64,000 nt of DNA from CAVRXQ01 sp963849105 (GTDB lineage: Bacteria > Actinomycetota > Acidimicrobiia > Acidimicrobiales > Bog-793). This document shows, piece after piece, positions 44,422-53,026 of this stretch. The notes beneath the pieces were generated by a model, which saw only the letters and a list, made by a program, of their open reading frames with translations, was not told where the DNA came from and made no database searches. Where the stretch lies: NCBI GenBank assembly GCA_963849105.1, contig CAWKGD010000001.1:124001-188000 (forward strand). Reading direction: 5' to 3'. The translations under genes and the position numbers were made by a program. Every line of letters begins with the position of its first letter. The stretch's first letter is position 1.

Positions 44422-45329
44422 TGCTCGAGCATTCCCTTTCCGCGACGGACCGCCGCCGGGCGTTTCGCGCCGCGCTCTCGTCGGGTCGGTTGCTCGGTTT
44501 TCCTGGCGCGTTCAACGCGCTCGTCGCACGCACGATCGAAGCGCACGAATTTGACGGCGTCTACGTTTCCGGCGCCGTCGTTTCGGCGGCGTATGCGCTG
44601 CCGGACATCGGACTCACGAATCAGTCCGAAGTCGTAGACGCCTGCCGATCGATCGCCCGTTCCGTCGAACTCCCCGTCCTCGTCGACGCCGACACCGGCT
44701 TCGGCGAGCCGGCGAATGTCGCCCGGACGATCCAGCTGCTCGAAGACGCCGAGGCCGCCGGCTGCCATCTCGAGGACCAAGTGAACCCGAAGCGGTGCGG
44801 CCACCTCGACCACAAGGTGCTCGTCGGCCGAGAAGAAATGGCGCGGAAGCTCGCTGCCGCCGTACGGGCTCGCCGCGACGAGTCCTTCGTCATCTGTGCG
44901 CGCACCGACGCTGTGGCCGCGGAAGGCGTCGACGGCGCCATCGACAGGGCGCGCGCCTACGTCGATGCGGGCGCGGACATGATCTTTCCCGAGGCGCTCG
45001 CCGATAAATCAGAGTTCGAGCGCTTCCGCAAGGCGATCGACGTGCCGCTGCTCGCGAATATGACGGAGTTCGGAAAGTCGGAGCTGCTGTCGAGAAATAC
45101 TCTCGAAGAACTCGGGATGAACCTCGTCATCTATCCCGTCACGCTGCTCAGGATCGCGATGGGGGCCGTCGAACGGGCGTTGTCTGTGATCCAAAAAGAC
45201 GGCACCCAAGCGGGGATCGTGGACGAGATGCAAACGCGGGCGCGCCTGTACGAGATCATCGACTACGCCGGCTACGCGGCCTTCGATGAATCGGTCTTCA
45301 ATTTCACCGTCGAGACGAAAGGGAACTGA
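44421..45329 (+). CDS. prpB: 2-methylisocitrate lyase
   Basis: A 302-residue member of the isocitrate lyase/PEP mutase superfamily. Mg-binding and catalytic motifs: VLVDADTGFGEP near residue 90, LEDQVNPKRCGH with the catalytic Cys near 122, and ICARTDA near 157. It splits 2-methylisocitrate to pyruvate and succinate. Translationally coupled to prpD by TGATG and followed one base after its stop by the prpC start. PrpD, PrpB and PrpC together form the complete cycle apart from the aconitase step. Confidence 0.93.
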   Translation: MLEHSLSATDRRRAFRAALSSGRLLGFPGAFNALVARTIEAHEFDGVYVSGAVVSAAYALPDIGLTNQSEVVDACRSIARSVELPVLVDADTGFGEPANVARTIQLLEDAEAAGCHLEDQVNPKRCGHLDHKVLVGREEMARKLAAAVRARRDESFVICARTDAVAAEGVDGAIDRARAYVDAGADMIFPEALADKSEFERFRKAIDVPLLANMTEFGKSELLSRNTLEELGMNLVIYPVTLLRIAMGAVERALSVIQKDGTQAGIVDEMQTRARLYEIIDYAGYAAFDESVFNFTVETKGN

Positions 45330-45330
45330 T

Positions 45331-46449
45331 GTGACGGAGCAAACAAGCGACATCAGGAGGGGTCTCGTCGGGGTCGTCGCCGACGAGACGGCGATATCGA
45401 TGGTGAACGAGGAGACGAACTCGCTTCTTTATCGCGGTTACCCGGTGCAAGACCTCGCCGCGTCGTGCAGCTTCGAGCAGGTCGCGTATTTGATCTGGCA
45501 CGGGGAGTTACCGAAGCCCGAGGAACTCGAGCGATTCACCCACGACGAGCGCGCCCGGCGCGAGGTCCCCCAGCGGATCTTGGAGACGCTTTCAACGCTG
45601 CCGACGGATTGCCACCCGATGGACGTGATGCGCTCGGCGGTGAGCCTTTTCGGCGCGTTCGACCCCGAGGAGGACAACTCCTCGTTCGAGGCAAATTTGG
45701 GTAAGTCGCTCGCGATGGCGGCGAAGCTGCCGACGATCGTCGCCTTCGAGCAGCGCCGCCGGCGCGGCGAAAAGGCGATCCCGCCCGACGAAGGTCTGTC
45801 GTACGCGGAGAACTTCTTCCATATGTGCTTCGGGGAGGTGCCGGACAAGGAGGTCATTTCGGCGTTCGAGGTGTCGATGATCCTCTACGCGGAGCATTCC
45901 TTCAACGCCTCGACGTTCACCGCCCGCGTCATCACCTCGACGCTGTCCGACATCTACTCGGCGGTCACCGGCGCGATCGGCGCACTGAAGGGACCCCTGC
46001 ACGGCGGCGCGAACGAAGCGGTGATGGTGATGCTCGAAGAGATCGGCGACCCCGAAAACGCCCAGGCTTGGCTCCAAGGTGCCCTCGCGAACAAGCGCAA
46101 GATCATGGGATTCGGCCACCGTGTCTACAAGCACGGCGACTCGCGTGTCCCGACGATGCGCGCATCGCTCGAGCGGCTCGCGAAGCTGAAGGGCGCCGAC
46201 GACCTGATGGCGCTCTATGTGAACCTCGAGCGGGCGATGATCGAGGAGAAGGCGATCCACCCGAACCTCGACTTCCCCTCCGGTCCTGCCTACCACCTGA
46301 TGGGTTTCGACACCCAGATGTTCACGCCGATCTTCGTGATGAGCCGCATCACCGGCTGGACCGCCCACGTGATGGAGCAGCTTCAGAAGAACGCGCTCAT
46401 CCGGCCCTTGTCGGCGTACGTCGGTCCGCCCGAGCGACGACTCAGCTGA
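45331..46449 (+). CDS. prpC: 2-methylcitrate synthase (citrate synthase family)
   Basis: A 372-residue citrate synthase-fold enzyme. Active-site motifs: ILYAEHSFNASTFTAR with its His near residue 190, GPLHGGANEAVM near 225, GFGHRVYKHGDSR with the catalytic His, and a late FDTQMF region. The prpD-prpB neighbours point to propionyl-CoA as the acyl donor rather than acetyl-CoA; sequence alone does not separate the two. GTG at 45331 is chosen as it follows the prpB stop directly; upstream in-frame codons lie inside prpB. Confidence 0.92.
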   Translation: MTEQTSDIRRGLVGVVADETAISMVNEETNSLLYRGYPVQDLAASCSFEQVAYLIWHGELPKPEELERFTHDERARREVPQRILETLSTLPTDCHPMDVMRSAVSLFGAFDPEEDNSSFEANLGKSLAMAAKLPTIVAFEQRRRRGEKAIPPDEGLSYAENFFHMCFGEVPDKEVISAFEVSMILYAEHSFNASTFTARVITSTLSDIYSAVTGAIGALKGPLHGGANEAVMVMLEEIGDPENAQAWLQGALANKRKIMGFGHRVYKHGDSRVPTMRASLERLAKLKGADDLMALYVNLERAMIEEKAIHPNLDFPSGPAYHLMGFDTQMFTPIFVMSRITGWTAHVMEQLQKNALIRPLSAYVGPPERRLS

Positions 46450-46460
46450 GGTCGACGCAC

Positions 46461-48134
46461 GTGGCAAAGGCGCCCGTCCACGCCGGCCCCCGGCCGGTGC
46501 GGGCTCCGCGGGGGACAAAACGCAGCTGTCGGGGCTGGCCGCAAGAGGCCGCGTTGCGGATGTTGATGAACAACCTCGACCCCGAGGTCGCTGAGCACCC
46601 CGACGCACTCGTCGTCTACGGGGGCTCGGGACGTGCGGCGCGTTCGTGGGACGCCTTCGATGCGATCGTTGCCGAACTCCGGCGTCTCGAGAACGACGAG
46701 ACGTTGCTCGTCCAGTCCGGAAAGCCCGTCGGCGTCCTGCGTACCCACGAGTGGGCGCCGCGCGTGTTGATCGCGAACGCCAACCTCGTGCCGAAGTGGG
46801 CGACGCCTGAGGAGTTCCACCGACTGGAAGCGGACGGTCTCACGATGTTCGGCCAGATGACGGCGGGATCGTGGATCTACATCGGCACCCAGGGGATCCT
46901 GCAGGGAACCTACGAGACCTTCGCCGCCGCGGCCCAGCACTTTGATGGGAGCCTGCGCGGGACGCTGACGCTCACCGCCGGTCTCGGCGGCATGGGGGGC
47001 GCGCAGCCCCTCGCCGTGACGATGAACGAGGGCGTCGTGCTCTGCATCGAGTGCGACCCGAGTCGCGTCGCCAGGCGGCTCGAGACGCGCTATTTGGACG
47101 AGGCGGCGGACGATCTGGAGGACGCGGTGGGACGGGTGGTCGCCGCGAAGGGCGAGGGCCGCCCGCTCTCGGTCGGCGTCGTCGCGAACGCCGCCGAAGC
47201 GTTGCCGGCGCTGTTATCGATGGGCGTCGAGGCGGATCTCGTCACCGACCAGACGTCGGCGCACGACCCGTTGCAGTACCTGCCGGTCGGGGTCGAGTTC
47301 GCTGAGATGGCCGAAGTACGCGGGAAGGATCCCGACGGTTTCATTGCCCGGGCGCGCGAGTCGATCGCGGCGCACGTCGAGGCGATGGTCGGCTACCTAG
47401 ACCGCGGCGCCGAAGTCTTCGACTACGGGAACTCGATCCGCGCCGAAGCCGAGCTCGGCGGTTACGGGCGCGCCTTCGCCTTCGAGGGATTCGTGCCGAA
47501 GTACATCCGGCCGCTGTTCTGCGAGGGCAAGGGCCCCTTCCGCTGGGCGGCGCTGTCGGGGGATCCGAAGGACATCGCGACGACCGACGACGCGATCGTC
47601 GAACTGTTCCCCGAGAATGAGGCACTCGCACGATGGATCCGCATGGCGCGCGAGCGCGTCGCATTTCAGGGGCTGCCGGCGCGCATCTGCTGGCTCGGCT
47701 ACGGCGAGCGTGATCGCGCCGGGCTCGAGTTCAACGCCCTCGTGCGCAACGGCGCGATCAAGGCGCCGATCGTGATCGGACGCGACCATCTCGATGCCGG
47801 CTCGGTCGCCTCGCCCTATCGCGAAACCGAAGCGATGACGGACGGTTCGGACGCGATCGCCGACTGGCCGCTTTTGAACGCGCTCGCGTCGACGTCTTCG
47901 GGGGCGGCGTGGGTTTCCATCCATTCCGGCGGCGGCGTCGGTGTCGGGCGGTCGATCCACGCCGGGCAGGTCACCGTCGCTGACGGCACCGAGTTCGCCG
48001 CGGAGAAACTCGAGCGCGTGCTGTCGAACGACCCGTTGTTGGGCGTGTTGCGCCACGCCGACGCCGGCTATGCACTCGCCCGCGAAGTCGCATCGGCCCG
48101 GGGAATCCGCATCCCGATGGACCGCGCCGAGTGA
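46461..48134 (+). CDS. hutU: Urocanate hydratase
   Basis: A 557-residue NAD-dependent enzyme that converts urocanate to imidazolone propionate. Motifs: VVYGGSGRAARSWDAFD near residue 50, MTAGSWIYIGTQGI, the NAD-binding TAGLGGMGGAQP near 177, DQTSAHDPLQYLPVG near 265 and IHSGGGVGVGRSIHAG near 490. Length matches the family exactly with the GTG at 46461. First gene of a hut operon in the order U-F-I-H; the gap to prpC is 11 bases, so hut may be cotranscribed with the prp genes. Confidence 0.96.
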   Translation: MAKAPVHAGPRPVRAPRGTKRSCRGWPQEAALRMLMNNLDPEVAEHPDALVVYGGSGRAARSWDAFDAIVAELRRLENDETLLVQSGKPVGVLRTHEWAPRVLIANANLVPKWATPEEFHRLEADGLTMFGQMTAGSWIYIGTQGILQGTYETFAAAAQHFDGSLRGTLTLTAGLGGMGGAQPLAVTMNEGVVLCIECDPSRVARRLETRYLDEAADDLEDAVGRVVAAKGEGRPLSVGVVANAAEALPALLSMGVEADLVTDQTSAHDPLQYLPVGVEFAEMAEVRGKDPDGFIARARESIAAHVEAMVGYLDRGAEVFDYGNSIRAEAELGGYGRAFAFEGFVPKYIRPLFCEGKGPFRWAALSGDPKDIATTDDAIVELFPENEALARWIRMARERVAFQGLPARICWLGYGERDRAGLEFNALVRNGAIKAPIVIGRDHLDAGSVASPYRETEAMTDGSDAIADWPLLNALASTSSGAAWVSIHSGGGVGVGRSIHAGQVTVADGTEFAAEKLERVLSNDPLLGVLRHADAGYALAREVASARGIRIPMDRAE

Positions 48135-48144
48135 GTCGCGGCAG

Positions 48145-49491
48145 GTGACGGTCTTTTGGTGCGAGCGAGCGCTGCTCGGCGAGCCGTCCGCCGGTCGCGT
48201 CGAGCCGGGCGTTCTCGTCGAGGAGACCGACCAGACGATCACGAAGATCGAGGTTGCGACCTCGGCGCCATCGGGGTCACGACGGCTTTTTGGCATCGTC
48301 GTCCCGGGGCTTTCGAACAGCCACTCGCACAGCTTTCAACGCGCACTGCGCGGCGCCGTCGAACGGGACGGCGGCGACTTCTGGGCGTGGCGCGACGCGA
48401 TGTACGCGCTCGCCGGCGCTCTCGAGCCGGATTCTTTCCGGGATCTCTGTGCGGCCACCTTCTCAGAGATGGTGCTCTCGGGCATAACGACGGTCGGCGA
48501 GTTCCACTACCTGCACCACCGGCCCGGGGGCGCGCCGTACGCCGATCCAGACGCGATGACCGAAGCGCTCGTCGCCGCGGCGCGAACAGCGGGGATCCGC
48601 ATGAGCGTCATCGACACGTGCTATCTGACGGGCGGGATCGGCCAACCGCTCGCCGGCACGCAGGCACGCTTTGGGGACGGCAGCGTTGAGCGCTGGATCC
48701 AACGAGTCGAGCGACTCGCGCCGAGCGAACAGGTACGGCTCTGCGCGGGCGTGCACAGCGTCCGCGCCCTTCTTCCCGAGGACATCGAAGGCGTCGCCAA
48801 CTTCGCGCGGAAGCACTCGATCCCGTTGCACTTCCACCTTTCTGAGCAGCAACAGGAGAACGAGCAGTGCCTCGCCGCGTATGGACGCACACCGACCGAG
48901 CTCCTCGAGGATTGCGGCGCGCTGGACGCCGCGTCGGTCGCGGTACACGCGACCTTCGTCTCGGAGTCCGACATCGAGCGTCTCGGGTCGGCTGGCACCT
49001 CAGTCTGCCTGTGCCCTTCGACCGAGCAGGAGCTCGGTGACGGGGTCGCTCCCGCGGACGCGCTGCGCCGGGCGGGAAGTCCGCTCTGTGTCGGCTCGGA
49101 CTCCAACGCGCAGATCGATCCGTTCTTCGAGGCGCGGGCGATCGAACTCGGTGAGCGCCTTGTTAGCGGCCGACGCGCCATCACCGCTCCGGAGTTGCTG
49201 CTCGCGGCGGCGACCTCGCACGGCGCACGGGCCCTCGGCTGGCCCGAAGTTGGCGAGATCGCTGTTGGCGCTCGCTGCGACCTCGTCGCACTCGACGCGC
49301 GCTCGGTCCGTCTCGCCGGCGCGATGGAGGCGGATCCGGTGACCGCAGTCGTCTTCGCCGCGAGCGCCGCCGATGTGACCGACGTCGTCGTCGACGGTCG
49401 CACGGTCGTCGAGCAGCGGCATCACGTCGCGTGCGAGGAACCCGGGGCCGCGTTGTCGAGGGCGATCGATGCGTTGAGGCGCCGGGCGTGA
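48145..49491 (+). CDS. hutF: N-formimidoyl-L-glutamate deiminase
   Basis: A 448-residue amidohydrolase that turns formiminoglutamate into formylglutamate and ammonia. Zinc motifs: GLSNSHSHSFQRALRG near residue 55, LHFHLSEQQQENEQC near 233 and CVGSDSNAQIDPF near 314. The SHSHSFQRA and HLSEQ pattern is characteristic of HutF and not of HutI. With HutF the pathway ends through N-formylglutamate deformylase (HutG), which is not in the window. GTG start 10 bases after hutU. Confidence 0.93.
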   Translation: MTVFWCERALLGEPSAGRVEPGVLVEETDQTITKIEVATSAPSGSRRLFGIVVPGLSNSHSHSFQRALRGAVERDGGDFWAWRDAMYALAGALEPDSFRDLCAATFSEMVLSGITTVGEFHYLHHRPGGAPYADPDAMTEALVAAARTAGIRMSVIDTCYLTGGIGQPLAGTQARFGDGSVERWIQRVERLAPSEQVRLCAGVHSVRALLPEDIEGVANFARKHSIPLHFHLSEQQQENEQCLAAYGRTPTELLEDCGALDAASVAVHATFVSESDIERLGSAGTSVCLCPSTEQELGDGVAPADALRRAGSPLCVGSDSNAQIDPFFEARAIELGERLVSGRRAITAPELLLAAATSHGARALGWPEVGEIAVGARCDLVALDARSVRLAGAMEADPVTAVVFAASAADVTDVVVDGRTVVEQRHHVACEEPGAALSRAIDALRRRA

Positions 49492-50696
49492 GCGGCTCCA
49501 TCGCAATCTCGCGCATCGGCCAACTCGTGACGAACGACCCCGAGCTCGGTCAAGGACCCCTCGGGGTGATCTCCGACGCGGCGGTCGTCGTCGAAAACGG
49601 CGTGATCGCGTACGTCGGCGCGTCGCGGACCGCGCCCGCTGCAGACGTCGAGATCCACGCGGGCGGGCGTTGTGTCCTTCCCGGATTCGTCGATTCCCAC
49701 ACCCATCTCGTCTTCGCGGGGGACCGGTCCGATGAATTCGCGGCGCGCATGTCCGGACGGCCGTACGCGACGGGAGGGATCTCCGAGACGGTCGAAACGA
49801 CGCGTGCCGCGAGTGACTCGGTCCTGCTCGCGAATGCCCGTCGCTTGGTCGACGAAGCGGTCGCGCAAGGGACGACGACGATGGAGACGAAATCGGGATA
49901 CGGACTCACGACAAAAGACGAAGCCCGCTCGCTGCGGATCGCGGGACAATCTGTAGAGGAGGTGACGTTCCTCGGAGCGCACGTCGTACCCGATGAATAC
50001 GCACACGACCGCGGTCGTTACGTCGCGCTCGTCGCCGGTGAAATGCTCGACGCGTGCGCACCGCTCGCGAAGTGGTGCGACGTGTTCTGCGATGACGGCG
50101 CATTCGACGAGGACGAGTCGGCACGCATCCTGGGGGCCGCCCGGGACAAAGGTCTCGGATTGCGCATCCACGCCAATCAGCTCGCCCCCGGACCCGGTGC
50201 GACGCTCGCGGCGCGCTTCGGCGCGGCATCCGCCGACCACCTGAACCACCTCCTGCCAGACGACATCGCCGCGCTGAGAGACGGCAACGTCGTGGCGACG
50301 CTCTGTCCGGGAGCCGACTTCTCGACGAGGTCCCGCTACGCGGACGGGCGGGCACTGTTCGACGCCGGCGTGACCGTCGCCCTCGCGACCGATTGCAACC
50401 CGGGGACGAGCTTCACGACCTCAATGCCGTTCGTCATCGCGCTCGCCGTGCGCGAGTGCGGGCTCAGTCCCGACGAGGCCGTCGCGGCCGCGACGGTCGG
50501 TGGGGCTCGGGCTCTGCGCAGGGACGACGTCGGACGGCTCGCGCCGGGATGCCGCGGCGACGTCGTCGTCCTCGACGCGCCGAACCACGTCCACCTCGCC
50601 TACCGCCCGGGTGTACGCCTCGTCGATGTCGTTGTCCGCAACGGTTCGGTCGTCTTCCCAGTGGATCGCCGAGAGGAGGCTGGCAGTGATGGCTGA
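49488..50696 (+). CDS. hutI: Imidazolonepropionase
   Basis: A 402-residue metal-dependent amidohydrolase making N-formiminoglutamate from imidazolone propionate. Motifs: FVDSHTHLVFAGDR near residue 65, MSGRPYATGGISETV, TMETKSGYGL near 130, RIHANQLAPG near 226 and ATDCNPGTSFT near 300. Start is the GTG that overlaps the hutF stop (GTGA, 49488-49491). It overlaps hutH by 8 bases. Together U, F, I, H cover the whole route from histidine to formylglutamate. Confidence 0.95.
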   Translation: MSGSIAISRIGQLVTNDPELGQGPLGVISDAAVVVENGVIAYVGASRTAPAADVEIHAGGRCVLPGFVDSHTHLVFAGDRSDEFAARMSGRPYATGGISETVETTRAASDSVLLANARRLVDEAVAQGTTTMETKSGYGLTTKDEARSLRIAGQSVEEVTFLGAHVVPDEYAHDRGRYVALVAGEMLDACAPLAKWCDVFCDDGAFDEDESARILGAARDKGLGLRIHANQLAPGPGATLAARFGAASADHLNHLLPDDIAALRDGNVVATLCPGADFSTRSRYADGRALFDAGVTVALATDCNPGTSFTTSMPFVIALAVRECGLSPDEAVAAATVGGARALRRDDVGRLAPGCRGDVVVLDAPNHVHLAYRPGVRLVDVVVRNGSVVFPVDRREEAGSDG

Positions 50697-52233
50697 CCGG
50701 ATCGTCAGCATCGGCCCGCACGGCGTCGAGCCGGAGGAGGTGATCGAGGTCGTGCGCGGGGAATGCGGCGTCGAGATCACCCCGGCGGCGCACCGTGCGA
50801 TGGCGGCGTCCCGGGCGCATATCGAGGAGATCGCCGCGCGGCCGAATCCCGTCTACGGCGTCTCCACCGGCTTCGGCGCGCTGGCGACCCTGCACATCCC
50901 CCCGGAGCGGCGAGGCGAGATGCAGGCGTCGCTGGTCCGGTCGCACGCCGCCGGGATCGGTCCCCGCGTCGAGACCGAGGTCGTCCGGGCGACGATGTTC
51001 CTCCGGCTACGGACGCTGTGCACCGGGATCACAGGCGTGCGTCCCGAGGTCGCGAATGCGCTCTGCGGGTTGTTGAACGCGCACGTCACGCCGGTGGTCT
51101 TCGAATACGGGTCGCTTGGTTGCAGTGGCGACCTGGCGCCACTCGCGCATATTGCGCTCGCGCTGATGGGCGAGGGTGATGTCGAGACGAAGGACGGCCG
51201 AACGGTCGCTGCCCGAGAAGCGCTCGACGCGAACGGGATCGCGCCGGTGGTGCTGGTGGAGAAGGAAGGGCTCGGGCTGATCAACGGAACCGACGGCATG
51301 CTCGCCGGTCTACTTCTCTGCGCCTACGACTTCCGCTACCTGTGCAAGATCGCCGACATCTCCGCCGCGATGAGCACCGAGGCGCTCTTGGCGACCGATG
51401 TCGCGTTCCGAGCGGATTTGGTGGGGCTGCGCCCCCAAGCCGGCCAAATCGCGAGCGCGCACAATCTCACGCGGCTGTTGACCGGCTCTGAGATCGTCGC
51501 TTCGCATCGCACGGGCGATCCACGCGTCCAGGATGCGTACTCGATCCGCTGCGCGCCCCAAGTCGCTGGGGCGGCACGCGAGACCCTCGCGCACGCCGAC
51601 GCTGTTATCGAGGTGGAGCTGCAGTCGAGGATCGACAATCCGGTCGTATTGGAGGACGGGGAGGTCGTCTCGAACGGCAACTTCCACGGCGCGCCGCTCG
51701 GGTATGCAGCGGACTTCCTCGCCATCGCCGCCGCGGATCTCGCCTCGATTGCCGAGCGTCGGACGGACCGGATGATGGACCATTCGCGCTCGATGGGCCT
51801 GCCGCCGTTCCTCGCCGGTGAGCCCGGCGTCGACTCGGGTCTGATGATCGCCCATTACACGCAGGCATCGATCGTGGCCGAGCTGAAGCGTCTCGCCGTA
51901 CCCGCGAGCGTCGACTCGATCCCGACCTCGGCGATGCAAGAGGACCACGTCTCGATGGGGTGGGCCGCGACGCGCAAGCTCGCCCGCGTCATCGTCAACC
52001 TGCGACGGGTGCTGGCGATCGAGATCACCGCCGCTGCCCGGGCCCTCGAGTTGCGGGTGCCGTTGGCGCCGGCGCCGGCGACGGGGGCGGTGGTTGAGCT
52101 CGTGCGCCAGGCGGTCGGGCCCGCCGGGCAGCCCGACCGCTTCGTCGCCCCCGAGCTTGCGGCCGTCGAGGTGCTCGTGAAGGACGGGGTGCTCCTTGAC
52201 GCCGCGCAATCCGCCGTCGGCACCCTGAAGTAG
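50689..52233 (+). CDS. hutH: Histidine ammonia-lyase
   Basis: A 514-residue ammonia-lyase that deaminates histidine to urocanate. NPVYGVSTGFGALA near residue 54 holds the catalytic Tyr. The MIO prosthetic group forms from three residues that read C145-S146-G147 (GSLGCSGDLAPLAH) rather than the textbook Ala-Ser-Gly; I believe the Cys form is common in actinobacterial HutH. Further motifs are GLINGTDGML, NPVVLEDGEVVSNGNFHG and TSAMQEDHVSMGW. ATG 50689 has GGAGG 9 bases before it. Last gene of the hut operon. Confidence 0.95.
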   Translation: MADRIVSIGPHGVEPEEVIEVVRGECGVEITPAAHRAMAASRAHIEEIAARPNPVYGVSTGFGALATLHIPPERRGEMQASLVRSHAAGIGPRVETEVVRATMFLRLRTLCTGITGVRPEVANALCGLLNAHVTPVVFEYGSLGCSGDLAPLAHIALALMGEGDVETKDGRTVAAREALDANGIAPVVLVEKEGLGLINGTDGMLAGLLLCAYDFRYLCKIADISAAMSTEALLATDVAFRADLVGLRPQAGQIASAHNLTRLLTGSEIVASHRTGDPRVQDAYSIRCAPQVAGAARETLAHADAVIEVELQSRIDNPVVLEDGEVVSNGNFHGAPLGYAADFLAIAAADLASIAERRTDRMMDHSRSMGLPPFLAGEPGVDSGLMIAHYTQASIVAELKRLAVPASVDSIPTSAMQEDHVSMGWAATRKLARVIVNLRRVLAIEITAAARALELRVPLAPAPATGAVVELVRQAVGPAGQPDRFVAPELAAVEVLVKDGVLLDAAQSAVGTLK

Positions 52234-52330
52234 CGCCCCCGTCGCGGCCAGGTTTCTCAGCGGGTTCCCAGCGGCCGATCAGCGGACGTGGCCATCGCCA
52301 CGGGATCATGGTCGCCGCACGGGAGGTCTC

Positions 52331-53026
52331 ATGGCAAAAGGCGAACGTCTCGGCCGGGTGCTCGTCGTCGACGACGAACCATCGATTGTCGACTCCGTGG
52401 CGACGGTGCTGCGCTACGAAGGTTTCGACGTCGATGTCGCCCACACGGGACGCTCCGCGCTCTCGAAGTCCCAGGAGGACCGTTACGACCTTGTCGTGCT
52501 CGACGTGATGCTGCCCGATCTCGACGGACTCGAAGTCACGCGGCGCCTCCGTCAGGACGGCGTCGACATCCCGGTGTTGTTCCTGACGGCGAAGGCCGAC
52601 GTCGAAGACCGCGTCGCCGGGTTGTCGATCGGTGGCGACGACTACGTCACGAAACCGTTCTCCCTGATCGAGATCGTCGCCCGCGCGAAGGCGATCCTCC
52701 GTCGTCGCAAGTCGGACGACGACGATCGGACGCTGCGTTTTTCCGATCTCGAGATGGACGAAGAGAGCCATGAGGTCTGGCGGGGCGGCAAGTCGGTGCA
52801 CCTCACGGCGACCGAGTTCAACCTTTTGCGACTCTTCCTGTTGAATCCGCGTCGCGTGCTCTCGAAGGATCAGATCATCGACCATGTCTGGCACTACGAC
52901 TTCGGTGGGAATCAGAACATTGTCGAAACCTACGTGCGGTACCTGCGCAAGAAGCTCGACGCGCTGGGCCCGCCGCTCATCCACACGATCCGCCTCGTCG
53001 GATACGTGATGCGCGAGCAGGAGTGA
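52331..53026 (+). CDS. OmpR/PhoB-family response regulator
   Basis: A 231-residue regulator. Receiver domain residues 8-120: VVDDEPS acidic pair, phosphoacceptor Asp in LVVLDVMLPD near residue 57, FLTAKADVEDR and the Lys in YVTKPFSLIE. Winged-helix domain 135-230: LTATEFNLLRLFLLNPRRVL, then VETYVRYLRKKLD and a final IRLVGYVM. ATG with GGGAGG 8 bases upstream. Overlaps the histidine kinase start by GTGA, the usual pair layout. Similar in build to MprA/TrcR. The signal is unknown, and the hut neighbours do not show that they are its targets. Confidence 0.95.
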   Translation: MAKGERLGRVLVVDDEPSIVDSVATVLRYEGFDVDVAHTGRSALSKSQEDRYDLVVLDVMLPDLDGLEVTRRLRQDGVDIPVLFLTAKADVEDRVAGLSIGGDDYVTKPFSLIEIVARAKAILRRRKSDDDDRTLRFSDLEMDEESHEVWRGGKSVHLTATEFNLLRLFLLNPRRVLSKDQIIDHVWHYDFGGNQNIVETYVRYLRKKLDALGPPLIHTIRLVGYVMREQE

